Assembly (NCBI RefSeq): GCF_000185145.2
Contig: NZ_GL833116.1
Coordinates: 312,501-376,500, forward strand
Length of the DNA: 64,000 nucleotides
DNA from: Hoylesella oralis ATCC 33269
GTDB lineage: Bacteria > Bacteroidota > Bacteroidia > Bacteroidales > Bacteroidaceae
Direction: 5' to 3'
The position numbers and the translations under genes are program-made. Below the pieces are notes generated by a model that saw only the letters and a program-made list of their open reading frames with translations, was not told where the DNA came from and made no database searches. This document shows, in pieces, positions 9,701-16,926 of the stretch; within the stretch, counting starts at the first letter, position 1, and every line of letters starts with the position of its first letter.

Positions 9701-10026
9701 GCAGTCAACGCACTGTTATGCAATGGGTGGCCGATAGCTATTGGGCAGAAAGCAATCCTGATGCAAATGCGAGTTTTCCCCGTCTCGGGCTTTCCGAGAG
9801 CGATGATGCTAATAACCAACCGAGTAGTACGTTTTGGTTGCGCGACTTCAGCTTCTTGCGTTGGAAGACTCTTGAGATAGGTTATTCGTTCCGTCATTGT
9901 CGCCTTTACTTTAGCGGCGATAATCTTGCTGTGTTCAGTCCTTTTAAGTATTGGGATCCGGAGATTTGGTGGAATTCCTATCCACTTCAGCGAACGTTCA
10001 ACATTGGTGTGCAAATTAAAATTTAA
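6793..10026 (+). CDS. SusC/RagA family TonB-linked outer-membrane transporter
   Basis: Outer-membrane active-transport barrel of 1077 residues, the normal size for SusC. Order of parts: an N-terminal signal (hydrophobic 21-38); a carboxypeptidase-regulatory-like domain at about 78-152 (MLTGIITDKVTGEPLVGVTIQVKG, ending SYIGYTTRTLRIG); a plug at about 160-285 with the RagA-type signatures DDVEIFPGDLDRIPPETIKSFTILKDASATAIYGARGANGV (given here as positions 236-276); then the beta-barrel, ending in the aromatic strand FNIGVQIKI. It imports large oligomers, usually glycans, using TonB-ExbBD energy. The SusD partner follows after 6 bp. No glycoside hydrolase or regulator lies nearby, so the substrate cannot be read from context. 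Confidence 0.93.
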   Translation: MNEKLKKDLCIKKGHFLTSMRLLALFLFSGVSLFLNANSNRKERGVLSYVVGQPDVRIYEQGKNADILRQVQNETRMLTGIITDKVTGEPLVGVTIQVKGKPNLGCITDVNGRYKLTGIISDDDITISYIGYTTRTLRIGNVGELDIQLTPADAQMGEVVVIGAGTQRKISVTGSISTVSGNDLRTPSSSLTNNLAGKLAGVIAKTNSGEPGSVGEFYIRGVSTFGGRTRPLILLDDVEIFPGDLDRIPPETIKSFTILKDASATAIYGARGANGVMIITTKTGEKNTKTAINVTLEASYLHPVNRVKFVDGPTYMRMYNEALITRHPSATPRYSEDAIENTIKGVNPYVYPNVNWYDQLFKSGCFNQRANLSVSGGGNRIAYYMSLQSNHNTGLLNTRNGYAFNNNYNNWEYIFQNNLTYDLTNTTKVGLRMNTQIGNTKGPNIASRDLLWDTFQNDPVTFPVMFPAQEGDKHIRFGNAVMSDSRLFVNPYAKMLSTYRELNYATFNTSLNVTQELDFITKGLNVTALVNWKQYASSNYSRSITPYYYRVVDGSWQASDPNAFETELLRSGTDFISQSDITKHNDDTFYFDARLNYSRRFGGHTVGGMLMYMMREYREEVYPSRNQGLSGRFTYDYNNTYLAEINFGYNGTERLAKGQRFEFFPAASIGWVVSNEKFWKPVSKYIDFLKLRCSYGLVGNDDTGEDAGAAHFLYINEVNVGDGGSYTTGPYNGSPYNITKKGPGVVRYAVEDAHWERVKEFDLGLDLRLFNQLDIVFDYFHHKTDRILMRRGSFPTILGYWSAIPFSNIGKVDNKGFELAVVWNTNINKELHVEVRGNLTYNQNKYVYVDDPDYPYVWQTRTGKPLSHCIGYIAEGLFKSEEEIRLHADQSGLGSTPMVGDIKYRDVNGDGKITTEDRVMISEYGSLPRMQYGIGVNLTWKKLDFGVFFNGSAKIKKILQGFQPFHANNSSQRTVMQWVADSYWAESNPDANASFPRLGLSESDDANNQPSSTFWLRDFSFLRWKTLEIGYSFRHCRLYFSGDNLAVFSPFKYWDPEIWWNSYPLQRTFNIGVQIKI

Positions 10027-10032
10027 TGAATT

Positions 10033-11958
10033 ATGTTTAGTTTGAATAAGATAAAGAAAATGTCGATGGTATTATTGCTGTCGGTCTTTGTGCTAACTTC
10101 ATGTAATTATTTGGATATCGTACCGCCGCAAGCTCCCGATTTCGATGATACGATGAAAGACAGAGATGCCACATTAGGCTTCCTATATTCTTGTTATACG
10201 GGCATTCCAGCTATTTATTTTGATTGGTTCTGTCAGTATTTCGGGGCAACCGACGAGTATGTGGAACCGCAATTATATGGGCATCGGGAGCAGTTTGTTT
10301 CTTACAACCAGATGACGCCGTCAAACCATACGGAGTTTGGACCGTGGACAAACTGTTATAACAATTTAGGGCAGTGCCATCTATTCATGAAATATATAGA
10401 CGTGCTGCACCCCGATAATGTGTCGGAGGCGGATAAAACTCGTTGGAAAGCAGAGATAAAATTCTTGGAGGCTTTCTATCATATGCAACTGCTGAATGCT
10501 TACGGGCCTATTCCTTTAGTAGATCATTATATTCCGCAGAATACGGCCAAGACTGATTTTCCCGGGCGTAGTCATTATGATGTATGTGTGGATTCTATTT
10601 GCAAATGGTATGATGACGCAGCTGAACATCTGCCTGCCACGGTGTCTGTAGAAGAATTGGGACGTGCAACTTCTACAGCTTGCAAAGCGCTTAAAGCTCG
10701 CGTGCTGTTATATGCAGCGTCGCCATTATGGAATGGTTCGTTTCCTTATCCCAATTGGGAGAACACGGTTTATGAAACTCCCGGGCGGGGAAAGGAGCTA
10801 GTTAGCCGCATTGCTGTCCCTGCCAAATGGCAAAAGGCTTTGGAAGCATGCAACGAGGCTATTGACCTTGCGGTGAACGAAGGCAAAAGAGAATTGTTCG
10901 ATATAGCGTCTTCAGAAGTTTTAAGAAATAACGACCAGCTTTCGTTGCCCGATTATAACGGTGCTGATGAAACCTTCAGAAAGAAAGTAATGCTGATGCG
11001 TTACCTCATGACAACTACCGAAACGGAAGGCAACAAGGAGACGATATTTGGTGTAATTACCACGGAAGTGAACCCAATGCTGATAAGTATTCCTCATGGA
11101 GTTACGCTGAACGGGAGTGGAAACCCCATTGGTGGATGGGCAGGTATGTCGCCCACACTTTACACAATGTCGCACTTCTTTACCGCGGATGGCAAGTTGC
11201 CCGAACGCGATGGTAATTTTTACCCGAAAGCAGACTGGCTGCAATCTGCGGGATTGAGCAATGCGAATATTATTAAGCTACACGATAAGCGAGAACCTCG
11301 TTTCTATGCATGGATGTCTTTCGATGGCGATGTGTACGGAGAGGTTATTTCGAACGGAGATCCTTTAACCGTTAACATGCTCAGTGCTGCCAGACTTGGC
11401 CAAGGCTATAATCCCTCTCGATACCAACGTGATAATAACCAGACAGGGTTCATCAACAGGAAGTTTATTCAACCCAACATCAAATTCAGGCAAGATGGTG
11501 GAAACAACATACGCATGGTGCCATTCCCCATCATTCGTTTGGCGGAACTATACTTAGATCGTGCAGAATGTTACGCCAATGTAGGGAATGTTCAGAAAGC
11601 GTTGGATGATTTGAACGTGGTGCGTAAGCGTGCCGGCGTTCCATTACTGACAACCGCCGACATCACCACCAGTCACACTTTGATGGACATGGTGCGCGAA
11701 GAGCGGTTCGTGGAGTTGTGGGGCGAAGGTCATCGCTATTACGATTTACGACGCTGGATGCTGGCACCCGATTATCTGAAGGCTGGCCGCTTCGAGGGAT
11801 TAAATGCGCTCGAGAAGGTGAATCCGTCGTTTACGGAATTCAATCAAATTAAGCATATCGATCAGCCATTCCAGTGGAACGATCGTATGTACATGCTCCC
11901 AATTGCTGCCAGCGAGGTTTATAACGATCCTAATCTAAGGCAGTCGCCAGGCTATTAA
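10033..11958 (+). CDS. SusD/RagB family nutrient-binding lipoprotein
   Basis: Surface lipoprotein of 641 residues with signal peptide and lipobox LTSC (lipidated Cys24), then NYLDIVPPQ, the usual SusD N-terminus. TPR-like helical segments include KAEIKFLEAFYHMQLLNAYG and the C-terminal RLAELYLDRAECYANVGN...ALDDLNVVRKRAGVP, then VREERFVELWGEGHRYYDLRRW, all SusD hallmarks. It caps the SusC barrel and delivers ligand. It is somewhat longer than the starch SusD (about 550), so it may bind a larger ligand. It forms an operon with the SusC gene (6 bp before) and the DUF1735 gene (18 bp after). Confidence 0.93.
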   Translation: MFSLNKIKKMSMVLLLSVFVLTSCNYLDIVPPQAPDFDDTMKDRDATLGFLYSCYTGIPAIYFDWFCQYFGATDEYVEPQLYGHREQFVSYNQMTPSNHTEFGPWTNCYNNLGQCHLFMKYIDVLHPDNVSEADKTRWKAEIKFLEAFYHMQLLNAYGPIPLVDHYIPQNTAKTDFPGRSHYDVCVDSICKWYDDAAEHLPATVSVEELGRATSTACKALKARVLLYAASPLWNGSFPYPNWENTVYETPGRGKELVSRIAVPAKWQKALEACNEAIDLAVNEGKRELFDIASSEVLRNNDQLSLPDYNGADETFRKKVMLMRYLMTTTETEGNKETIFGVITTEVNPMLISIPHGVTLNGSGNPIGGWAGMSPTLYTMSHFFTADGKLPERDGNFYPKADWLQSAGLSNANIIKLHDKREPRFYAWMSFDGDVYGEVISNGDPLTVNMLSAARLGQGYNPSRYQRDNNQTGFINRKFIQPNIKFRQDGGNNIRMVPFPIIRLAELYLDRAECYANVGNVQKALDDLNVVRKRAGVPLLTTADITTSHTLMDMVREERFVELWGEGHRYYDLRRWMLAPDYLKAGRFEGLNALEKVNPSFTEFNQIKHIDQPFQWNDRMYMLPIAASEVYNDPNLRQSPGY

Positions 11959-11976
11959 CCATGAAATAAATTTACG

Positions 11977-13536
11977 ATGATGAAAAAGTTAATATATTAT
12001 ATTCTGTTGTTGTTTATGTGCGCGGGCGTGGCCACATCGTGCCATAACAGCGATTACGATTTACAAAATTTGGTACCCGACGCCTATCACAAGGTGGCTT
12101 ATGTGAAGAATTACGGCCAGCACAACCTATCGTTGTTTACCACACAATCAACGGCCACCGACACCCTGATTGTACTAAAGGGTGGAAGTGAACCGAACAC
12201 GAGTGCAACCTATCGCATGAAGGTGCTTTCACAAGACGAGTTGGACAGTGTATATAGTGATGTACAGGGGGTAAATTATAAACTGATACCGCAGTCGGCG
12301 TTTACTTTCGAGAGTGGCGAGGATATTTCTTTTGCTGCGGGTGAAGCGGGGAAGTATTTTCCGGTGAGCTTCAAGCCAATGGAAATTTTCCAACTAATAG
12401 AGGCCAACCCGAGTAGCAGGTTCGTGTTGCCATTACAGTTAGTGAGCACAACCGACAGCGTGAACGCCGATATGTGCAGCGTGTTGTATTTACTGGACGT
12501 GCGCAGCCCGATGATATCTTTCGCCGAGAAACAGATCGCCGAAATGATGATATATAAATCGCTCGACGTGATACTGCCTATGAAGATACAGAATTGCGAC
12601 GCCAACAAATGGAATATCACCTGTACGCTCGACGCGACGGACAATGCGCAGGCGGTGGCCGATTATAATTCTTTCCACGGCACTAACTACGAACTGTTGC
12701 CTGCAAATGCCTACACCGTGGAGAACCTTTCATTTGCTATGGGCGCGCTTACGGCCGAAGCCACGCTCAAAATTGATCGTGCACATCTGGTGAGCGATCA
12801 TAGTTATCTACTCCCGTTGAAGATCGGCTCCTCGTCGATGGGTGATCAAATGCAGATAGATGGCACTTACACGTATGTGGTGCTGAGCAACCCGCGTCTT
12901 ACAACGCGCGAGGTGGATCGTTCCGACTGGCAGGTAACGTTCTGCAACAACGATAACGCCATAGGAGGATCGGAGGATAATGCAGGCATTGGCGCTATTT
13001 TCGACAATAACAACGGAACGTTCTGGCATACGGGATGGCAGATTCCAGACGCCTCTTCGTTCTCGCACGATGGTGTTTCAGGTGATGATTACGATTATTC
13101 GCACTCGCATAATTACCATGCTTTCAAGGGGCATCGTAATGCCGATGAAACAGTGTTTGTCATCGATATGGGTAAGGCGCACCACATTATTGCTGTGGGG
13201 ATTACACAGCGATCGAACTTCTCGGATTTCCATACGGGCGACGTGATGCTTTCGGCCGATGAGCAGTTCCTTTTCAGGCCTGTGGCCGACGGCGGAAATT
13301 TGAGCGACTATCATCAGGTAGCACTCAACCATTGGCAGAAGTTACTAACGGTGGATGCACCCCACGACGGTGAACCACACTGGTTCGACGCGGCACAAAC
13401 GGTGATTAATGCCGGCGGCGTGAAGGGAAGATTCGTAAAGATGATGGTGCGTGGTTCTTACCGTGACCAAAACGTTAGTTTGGTAGAGTTCCGGCTCAGA
13501 GAGTTGCTGGCCATAGATGGTGTGGCAGTGGAATAG
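11977..13536 (+). CDS. DUF1735/discoidin surface glycan-binding lipoprotein
   Basis: Predicted cell-surface lipoprotein of 519 residues; lipobox ATSC gives Cys22. Two tandem DUF1735 (BT_3987-like N-terminal) modules span about 40-170 and 175-300; each holds the pattern of an adhesin-like beta sandwich with YxLxP(Q/A)xAxT. A C-terminal F5/8 type C (discoidin) domain covers about 310-515, with the usual DNNNGTFWHTGW opening and a final strand LVEFRLRELL. In known loci this architecture occurs in surface glycan-binding proteins paired with SusC/D, often for N-glycan-type ligands. No catalytic domain is present. Last gene of the SusC-SusD operon. Confidence 0.85.
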   Translation: MMKKLIYYILLLFMCAGVATSCHNSDYDLQNLVPDAYHKVAYVKNYGQHNLSLFTTQSTATDTLIVLKGGSEPNTSATYRMKVLSQDELDSVYSDVQGVNYKLIPQSAFTFESGEDISFAAGEAGKYFPVSFKPMEIFQLIEANPSSRFVLPLQLVSTTDSVNADMCSVLYLLDVRSPMISFAEKQIAEMMIYKSLDVILPMKIQNCDANKWNITCTLDATDNAQAVADYNSFHGTNYELLPANAYTVENLSFAMGALTAEATLKIDRAHLVSDHSYLLPLKIGSSSMGDQMQIDGTYTYVVLSNPRLTTREVDRSDWQVTFCNNDNAIGGSEDNAGIGAIFDNNNGTFWHTGWQIPDASSFSHDGVSGDDYDYSHSHNYHAFKGHRNADETVFVIDMGKAHHIIAVGITQRSNFSDFHTGDVMLSADEQFLFRPVADGGNLSDYHQVALNHWQKLLTVDAPHDGEPHWFDAAQTVINAGGVKGRFVKMMVRGSYRDQNVSLVEFRLRELLAIDGVAVE

Positions 13537-13550
13537 CTGATAAGGACATC

Positions 13551-13662
13551 TGGCAATCAGTATTTCTTCTCCGCTGTGCAGTGATACTGGTGCAAGGCAT
13601 TCGACGTGAAGTCGGGCGACAAGCTATATCTGCTCGAAAGCGAGTATCTACAACTATGGTAA
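13551..13662 (+). pseudogene. Remnant of an M13 metallopeptidase 3' end
   Basis: Translates as NQYFFSAVQ, a stop, then WCKAFDVKSGDKLYLLESEY followed by LQLW and a TAA stop. This aligns with the end of the intact M13 protein upstream (DQRFFLAYAAVW ... WYKAFDVKPGDKLYLPENER, LKLW). About 30 codons between the two blocks are missing and an in-frame TGA interrupts it. The DNA match continues past the stop into the terminator (TAAGTCGTTAGCGGAAAGA). It is therefore a relic of a second, tandem or recombined M13 gene, not a coincidence. Confidence 0.88.
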
Positions 13663-13701
13663 GTCGTTAGCGGAAAGACGAATTTTTATACTTAGAACAT
13701 C

Positions 13702-13764
13702 AAAAGGGCGTGAACGCTCGGGAGCAGAAAATGAACCGCACACCGATTGTTCGCGCCCTTTTCT
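13702..13764 (+). terminator. Hairpin terminator (copy 2, with the M13 remnant)
   Basis: AAAAGGGCGTGAACGCTCGG pairs with CCG..TGTTCGCGCCCTTTT and ends TTTTCTTATTGCC. It is nearly identical to 6449-6511 and probably now terminates the SusC-SusD-DUF1735 transcript. Confidence 0.75.
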
Positions 13765-13821
13765 TATTGCCTTACTCATCCCTTTCATATCGCCAACCGC
13801 CAAAGAAACACCATGTTATGC

Positions 13822-13842
13822 AGACAGGCGGCCTGTCTAAGC
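13822..13842. repeat. Short palindrome AGACAGGC/GCCTGTCT
   Basis: AGACAGGC, one base, then its reverse complement GCCTGTCT. The 13-mer GGCCTGTCTAAGC at 13830-13842 recurs exactly at 33487-33499, where it is also part of a palindrome. Confidence 0.45.
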
Positions 13843-13994
13843 ACGATAGAGACAATGCTTATACCGCTTAGAAGCATAGCCTTATCAACTGCCACTTTAT
13901 ACCTGATGGAGATTTTTACTCGAATTAGAAACCGATAGTCATTAAAATTATGAAAAAACGAGTTCTCTCCATATTCGCCTCTTCTATTTTTTAC

Positions 13995-14002
13995 TATATT
14001 TG
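13995..14002 (+). promoter_or_regulatory. -7 box of the malic enzyme gene
   Basis: TATATTTG matches TAnnTTTG; the -33 element is weak. The leader is about 45 nt. Confidence 0.55.
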
Positions 14003-14052
14003 CAAACATAAACAACATGGGCGCCATTGCTCGAAATATAAAAATATAACTT

Positions 14053-15681
14053 ATGAAAACAGCTCAAGAAATATTGAATGATCCGTTCTGCAACAAGGGA
14101 ACAGCATTCACATTGGAAGAGAGAAAGGCATTGAACCTTACGGGAGCGTTGCCGTCTGTAGTACAAACACTTGAAGAACAAACGGTGCAGACCTACAAAG
14201 AATACCAAAGAAAAGCTACCGATTTGGAGAAACGTGTCTATCTGATGACGCTGTTTAACACCAACCGTATTCTTTTCTACGCCCTGATGTCGCGGCATGT
14301 GGCTGAGTTTATGCCTATCGTTTACGATCCTACAGTGGCAGATGCCATCAGACAATACGATGAACTGTTCATGAAACCGCAGGATGCAGCGTTCTTATCC
14401 ATAGATTCTCCCGACGATATAGAACAATCCTTGAAGAATGCGGCGGGCGGTAGAGACATACGACTCATTGTGGTGACCGATGCTGAAGAGATATTAGGTA
14501 TCGGCGACTGGGGCGTCGGAGGCGTGGCAATCTCTATCGGTAAGCTGATGGTTTACACGGCTGCTGCGGGTATCAACCCCAATCAAGTATTGCCGATGGT
14601 ACTGGATGTGGGCACCGATAACCCTAAGTTGCTCGCTGATCCGTTATATCTTGGCAACAGACATCTTCGTGTGCGCGGCGAAAAATATTATGATTTCGTA
14701 GATAAATTCGTTATTACGGCCGAGCAACTCTTCCCGCACTTGTATCTTCACTGGGAAGATTTCGGGCGTTCCAATGCCGCAACGATTTTGGAAAAGTATC
14801 AAGATCGTATCACTACATTCAACGACGACATACAGGGCACGGGCATCGTAGCGCTCGCAGGTATTCTCGGCGCTCTGAATATTTCGAAAGAGAAATTCGT
14901 TGACCAGCGTGTGATGGTCTTCGGAGCCGGTACGGCCGGTGTGGGTATTGCTACGCAGATATACGAGGAGTTTCTGCAACAAGGGCTTTCAAAAGACGAT
15001 GCCCGCAATCGTATCTACTTGGTAGATAAGCAGGGAATGCTGTTTGACGATACCGTAGGACTGACCGATGGACAAAAACGTTTTACTCGCCATCGCGCGG
15101 AGTTTGCCGATGCAACGGCATTCACCGACCTTTATAGTTCTGTAAAGGCTGTGCATCCTTCCATTCTCATCGGCACATCGACCACGCCACACATGTTCAG
15201 CGAGCAGGTTGTTAAGGAAATGGCGTCGGCTGTGAACCGCCCTGTAATCTTCCCGTTATCCAATCCTACCGAGCTGGCAGAGGCTACCGCGGAAGATCTT
15301 ATCCGTTGGACAGACGGTCGAGCGCTTGTTGCTACGGGCATACCCAGTGCTCCTGTTGTGTATAATGGCGTAACTTACGACATTGGACAGGCCAACAATG
15401 CCTTGATGTACCCGGGATTGGGACTCGGTGTGATAGCCTCTACGGCCAAGATTGTTAATCAGTCGTTGCTGTCGGCTGCAGCCCATGCCCTTGGTGGAAT
15501 GGTCGATACCTCGAAATCTGGTGCTGCCGTATTGCCTCCGGTGGACAAACTGACGGAATTCTCCGAGCATATCGCTGTGGTTGTAACGGAGAATGCCATC
15601 AAACAGGGCATAACAAAAGAAAAGATAACAGATGCCCGAAAGGCTGTAGAAAATATCAAATGGCAGCCTAAGTATTCTTGA
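14053..15681 (+). CDS. maeA: NAD-dependent malic enzyme (SfcA/MaeA type)
   Basis: Cytoplasmic oxidative decarboxylation of L-malate to pyruvate and CO2. At 542 residues it has the long single-domain form of the SfcA/eukaryotic class rather than the MaeB-phosphotransacetylase fusion. Visible marks are [15 protein letters not shown] and [10 protein letters not shown] near the N-terminus, the conserved [18 protein letters not shown] segment (near 150), the metal/substrate region [20 protein letters not shown], and the Rossmann motif [12 protein letters not shown]. The late [12 protein letters not shown] is also typical. It is monocistronic, with its own promoter and a hairpin after the stop. Confidence 0.93.
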   Translation: MKTAQEILNDPFCNKGTAFTLEERKALNLTGALPSVVQTLEEQTVQTYKEYQRKATDLEKRVYLMTLFNTNRILFYALMSRHVAEFMPIVYDPTVADAIRQYDELFMKPQDAAFLSIDSPDDIEQSLKNAAGGRDIRLIVVTDAEEILGIGDWGVGGVAISIGKLMVYTAAAGINPNQVLPMVLDVGTDNPKLLADPLYLGNRHLRVRGEKYYDFVDKFVITAEQLFPHLYLHWEDFGRSNAATILEKYQDRITTFNDDIQGTGIVALAGILGALNISKEKFVDQRVMVFGAGTAGVGIATQIYEEFLQQGLSKDDARNRIYLVDKQGMLFDDTVGLTDGQKRFTRHRAEFADATAFTDLYSSVKAVHPSILIGTSTTPHMFSEQVVKEMASAVNRPVIFPLSNPTELAEATAEDLIRWTDGRALVATGIPSAPVVYNGVTYDIGQANNALMYPGLGLGVIASTAKIVNQSLLSAAAHALGGMVDTSKSGAAVLPPVDKLTEFSEHIAVVVTENAIKQGITKEKITDARKAVENIKWQPKYS

Positions 15682-15719
15682 CAAGCGGGCATATTTGGTG
15701 TCTGCATCATTTCAATTCG

Positions 15720-15756
15720 CTGTGGAGAAAGCATTTGTTTTCTCCACAGTAGGTTT
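15720..15756 (+). terminator. Perfect 11-bp hairpin after the malic enzyme gene
   Basis: CTGTGGAGAAA pairs exactly with TTTCTCCACAG (15739-15749) around an 8-nt loop. The U-tract that follows is poor, so termination efficiency is uncertain. Confidence 0.5.
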
Positions 15757-15907
15757 GTTATTCTGTGGTGAAAGGTGGATTGCATGGCTTCCTCTGCTTC
15801 TCGTTTGCTTGGAGTGCCGCTGATTTATTATCTGTTTTTGCAGCTCCGTAATCCCTTCTTTCCCCACTTAATTGCCCCGTTACTTATCGTAATTCGGATT
15901 TATATTG

Positions 15908-15915
15908 TATCTTTG
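15908..15915 (+). promoter_or_regulatory. -7 box of the metA operon
   Basis: TATCTTTG matches TAnnTTTG. A stem TGAGGC/GCCTCA (15920-15925 with 15941-15946) lies at the very start of the predicted leader of about 60 nt. Confidence 0.6.
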
Positions 15916-15978
15916 CAGTTGAGGCGTGGCGTGCGAACCTGCCTCACGAATTCAGAATGAAAACAGATTGATGAACGA

Positions 15979-16896
15979 ATGCCATTAAGATTACCCGATA
16001 AACTGCCGGCAGTAGACCTGCTGAAAAAGGAAAATATCTTTGTTATGGATGAAAGTCGTGCCCACAGGCAGGAGATCCGTCCATTGAAGATTGTGGTGCT
16101 GAACCTGATGCCGTTGAAGATTACGACAGAAACAGATTTGGTACGGTTGCTTTCCAACACGCCTTTGCAGCTCGAAGTCAACTTCATGAAGCTGCGTAGT
16201 CATACACCCAAGAACACTCCGGTGGAACACATGATGATGTTTTATAAAGATTTCGACGAGTTGGCAAAGCAGAATTGGGACGGTATGATTATCACCGGTG
16301 CGCCCGTGGAGCAAATGCCGTTCGAAGAAGTAGAGTACTGGGGCGAGCTTAGCAAGATATTCTCTTGGGCACGCAACCATGTTACGAGCACGCTGTATAT
16401 CTGTTGGGCGGCGCAAGCCGGACTGTATTATCATTACGGCATACCCAAATATCCCTTGAAAAAGAAGATGTTTGGCATCTTCCGGCAATATCCTTTGATG
16501 CCCGAACTGCCCATCTTCCGCGGTTTCGACGACGTTTTTTCCATGCCGCAGAGCCGTCATACGGAAGTTCGCCGTGAGGATATCGTGGCGAACAATCACC
16601 TCACGCTCATCAGCGATTCACCGGATAGTGGTGTTGGAATGGTAATGGCGCGCGGCGGAAGAGAGTTTTTTATTACCGGACATCTGGAGTATGCCTCCGA
16701 TACGCTCGATAAGGAGTATAAACGCGATGCAGGAAGACGGGGCGATGTAGAAATGCCTGTAAACTATTATCGCGGCGATGATGTGCGTAACGAGCCCTTG
16801 GTAACGTGGCGCGCCCATGCCAATTTGCTCTTCAGCAATTGGGTGAATTACTACGTTTATCAGGAAACACCTTACGATATCAATGATATCAGATGA
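15979..16896 (+). CDS. metA: Homoserine O-acyltransferase, MetA family (predicted acetyl-CoA user)
   Basis: First committed step of methionine synthesis: acylation of homoserine in the cytoplasm. At 305 residues it matches MetA length and numbering. The acyl-enzyme Cys142 sits in ICWAAQAG, and His235 and Glu237 of the catalytic triad are in GHLEY. Residue 111, in TGAPVEQ, is Glu. In this family Glu111 goes with acetyl-CoA and Gly111 with succinyl-CoA, so the product is predicted to be O-acetylhomoserine. The start is fixed because upstream ATGs are out of frame or stopped. The U32 gene follows after 30 bp and may be co-transcribed. Confidence 0.92.
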   Translation: MPLRLPDKLPAVDLLKKENIFVMDESRAHRQEIRPLKIVVLNLMPLKITTETDLVRLLSNTPLQLEVNFMKLRSHTPKNTPVEHMMMFYKDFDELAKQNWDGMIITGAPVEQMPFEEVEYWGELSKIFSWARNHVTSTLYICWAAQAGLYYHYGIPKYPLKKKMFGIFRQYPLMPELPIFRGFDDVFSMPQSRHTEVRREDIVANNHLTLISDSPDSGVGMVMARGGREFFITGHLEYASDTLDKEYKRDAGRRGDVEMPVNYYRGDDVRNEPLVTWRAHANLLFSNWVNYYVYQETPYDINDIR

Positions 16897-16926
16897 AGTA
16901 TTTGCAAATAATAATGATTTTCGTTT

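Larger units (their letters stand above)
13537..14052. other. Intergenic region with M13 remnant, terminator and repeat
   Basis: Holds a decayed M13 3' end (13551-13662), the second copy of its terminator (13702-13764), a short palindrome (13822-13842) and the malic enzyme promoter (13995-14002). No intact gene. Confidence 0.7.

Noticed and set aside
15916..15978. SAM-II riboswitch before metA
   Set aside because: The leader has a short hairpin but I could not find the pseudoknot or conserved bases of SAM-II; left as a finding only.
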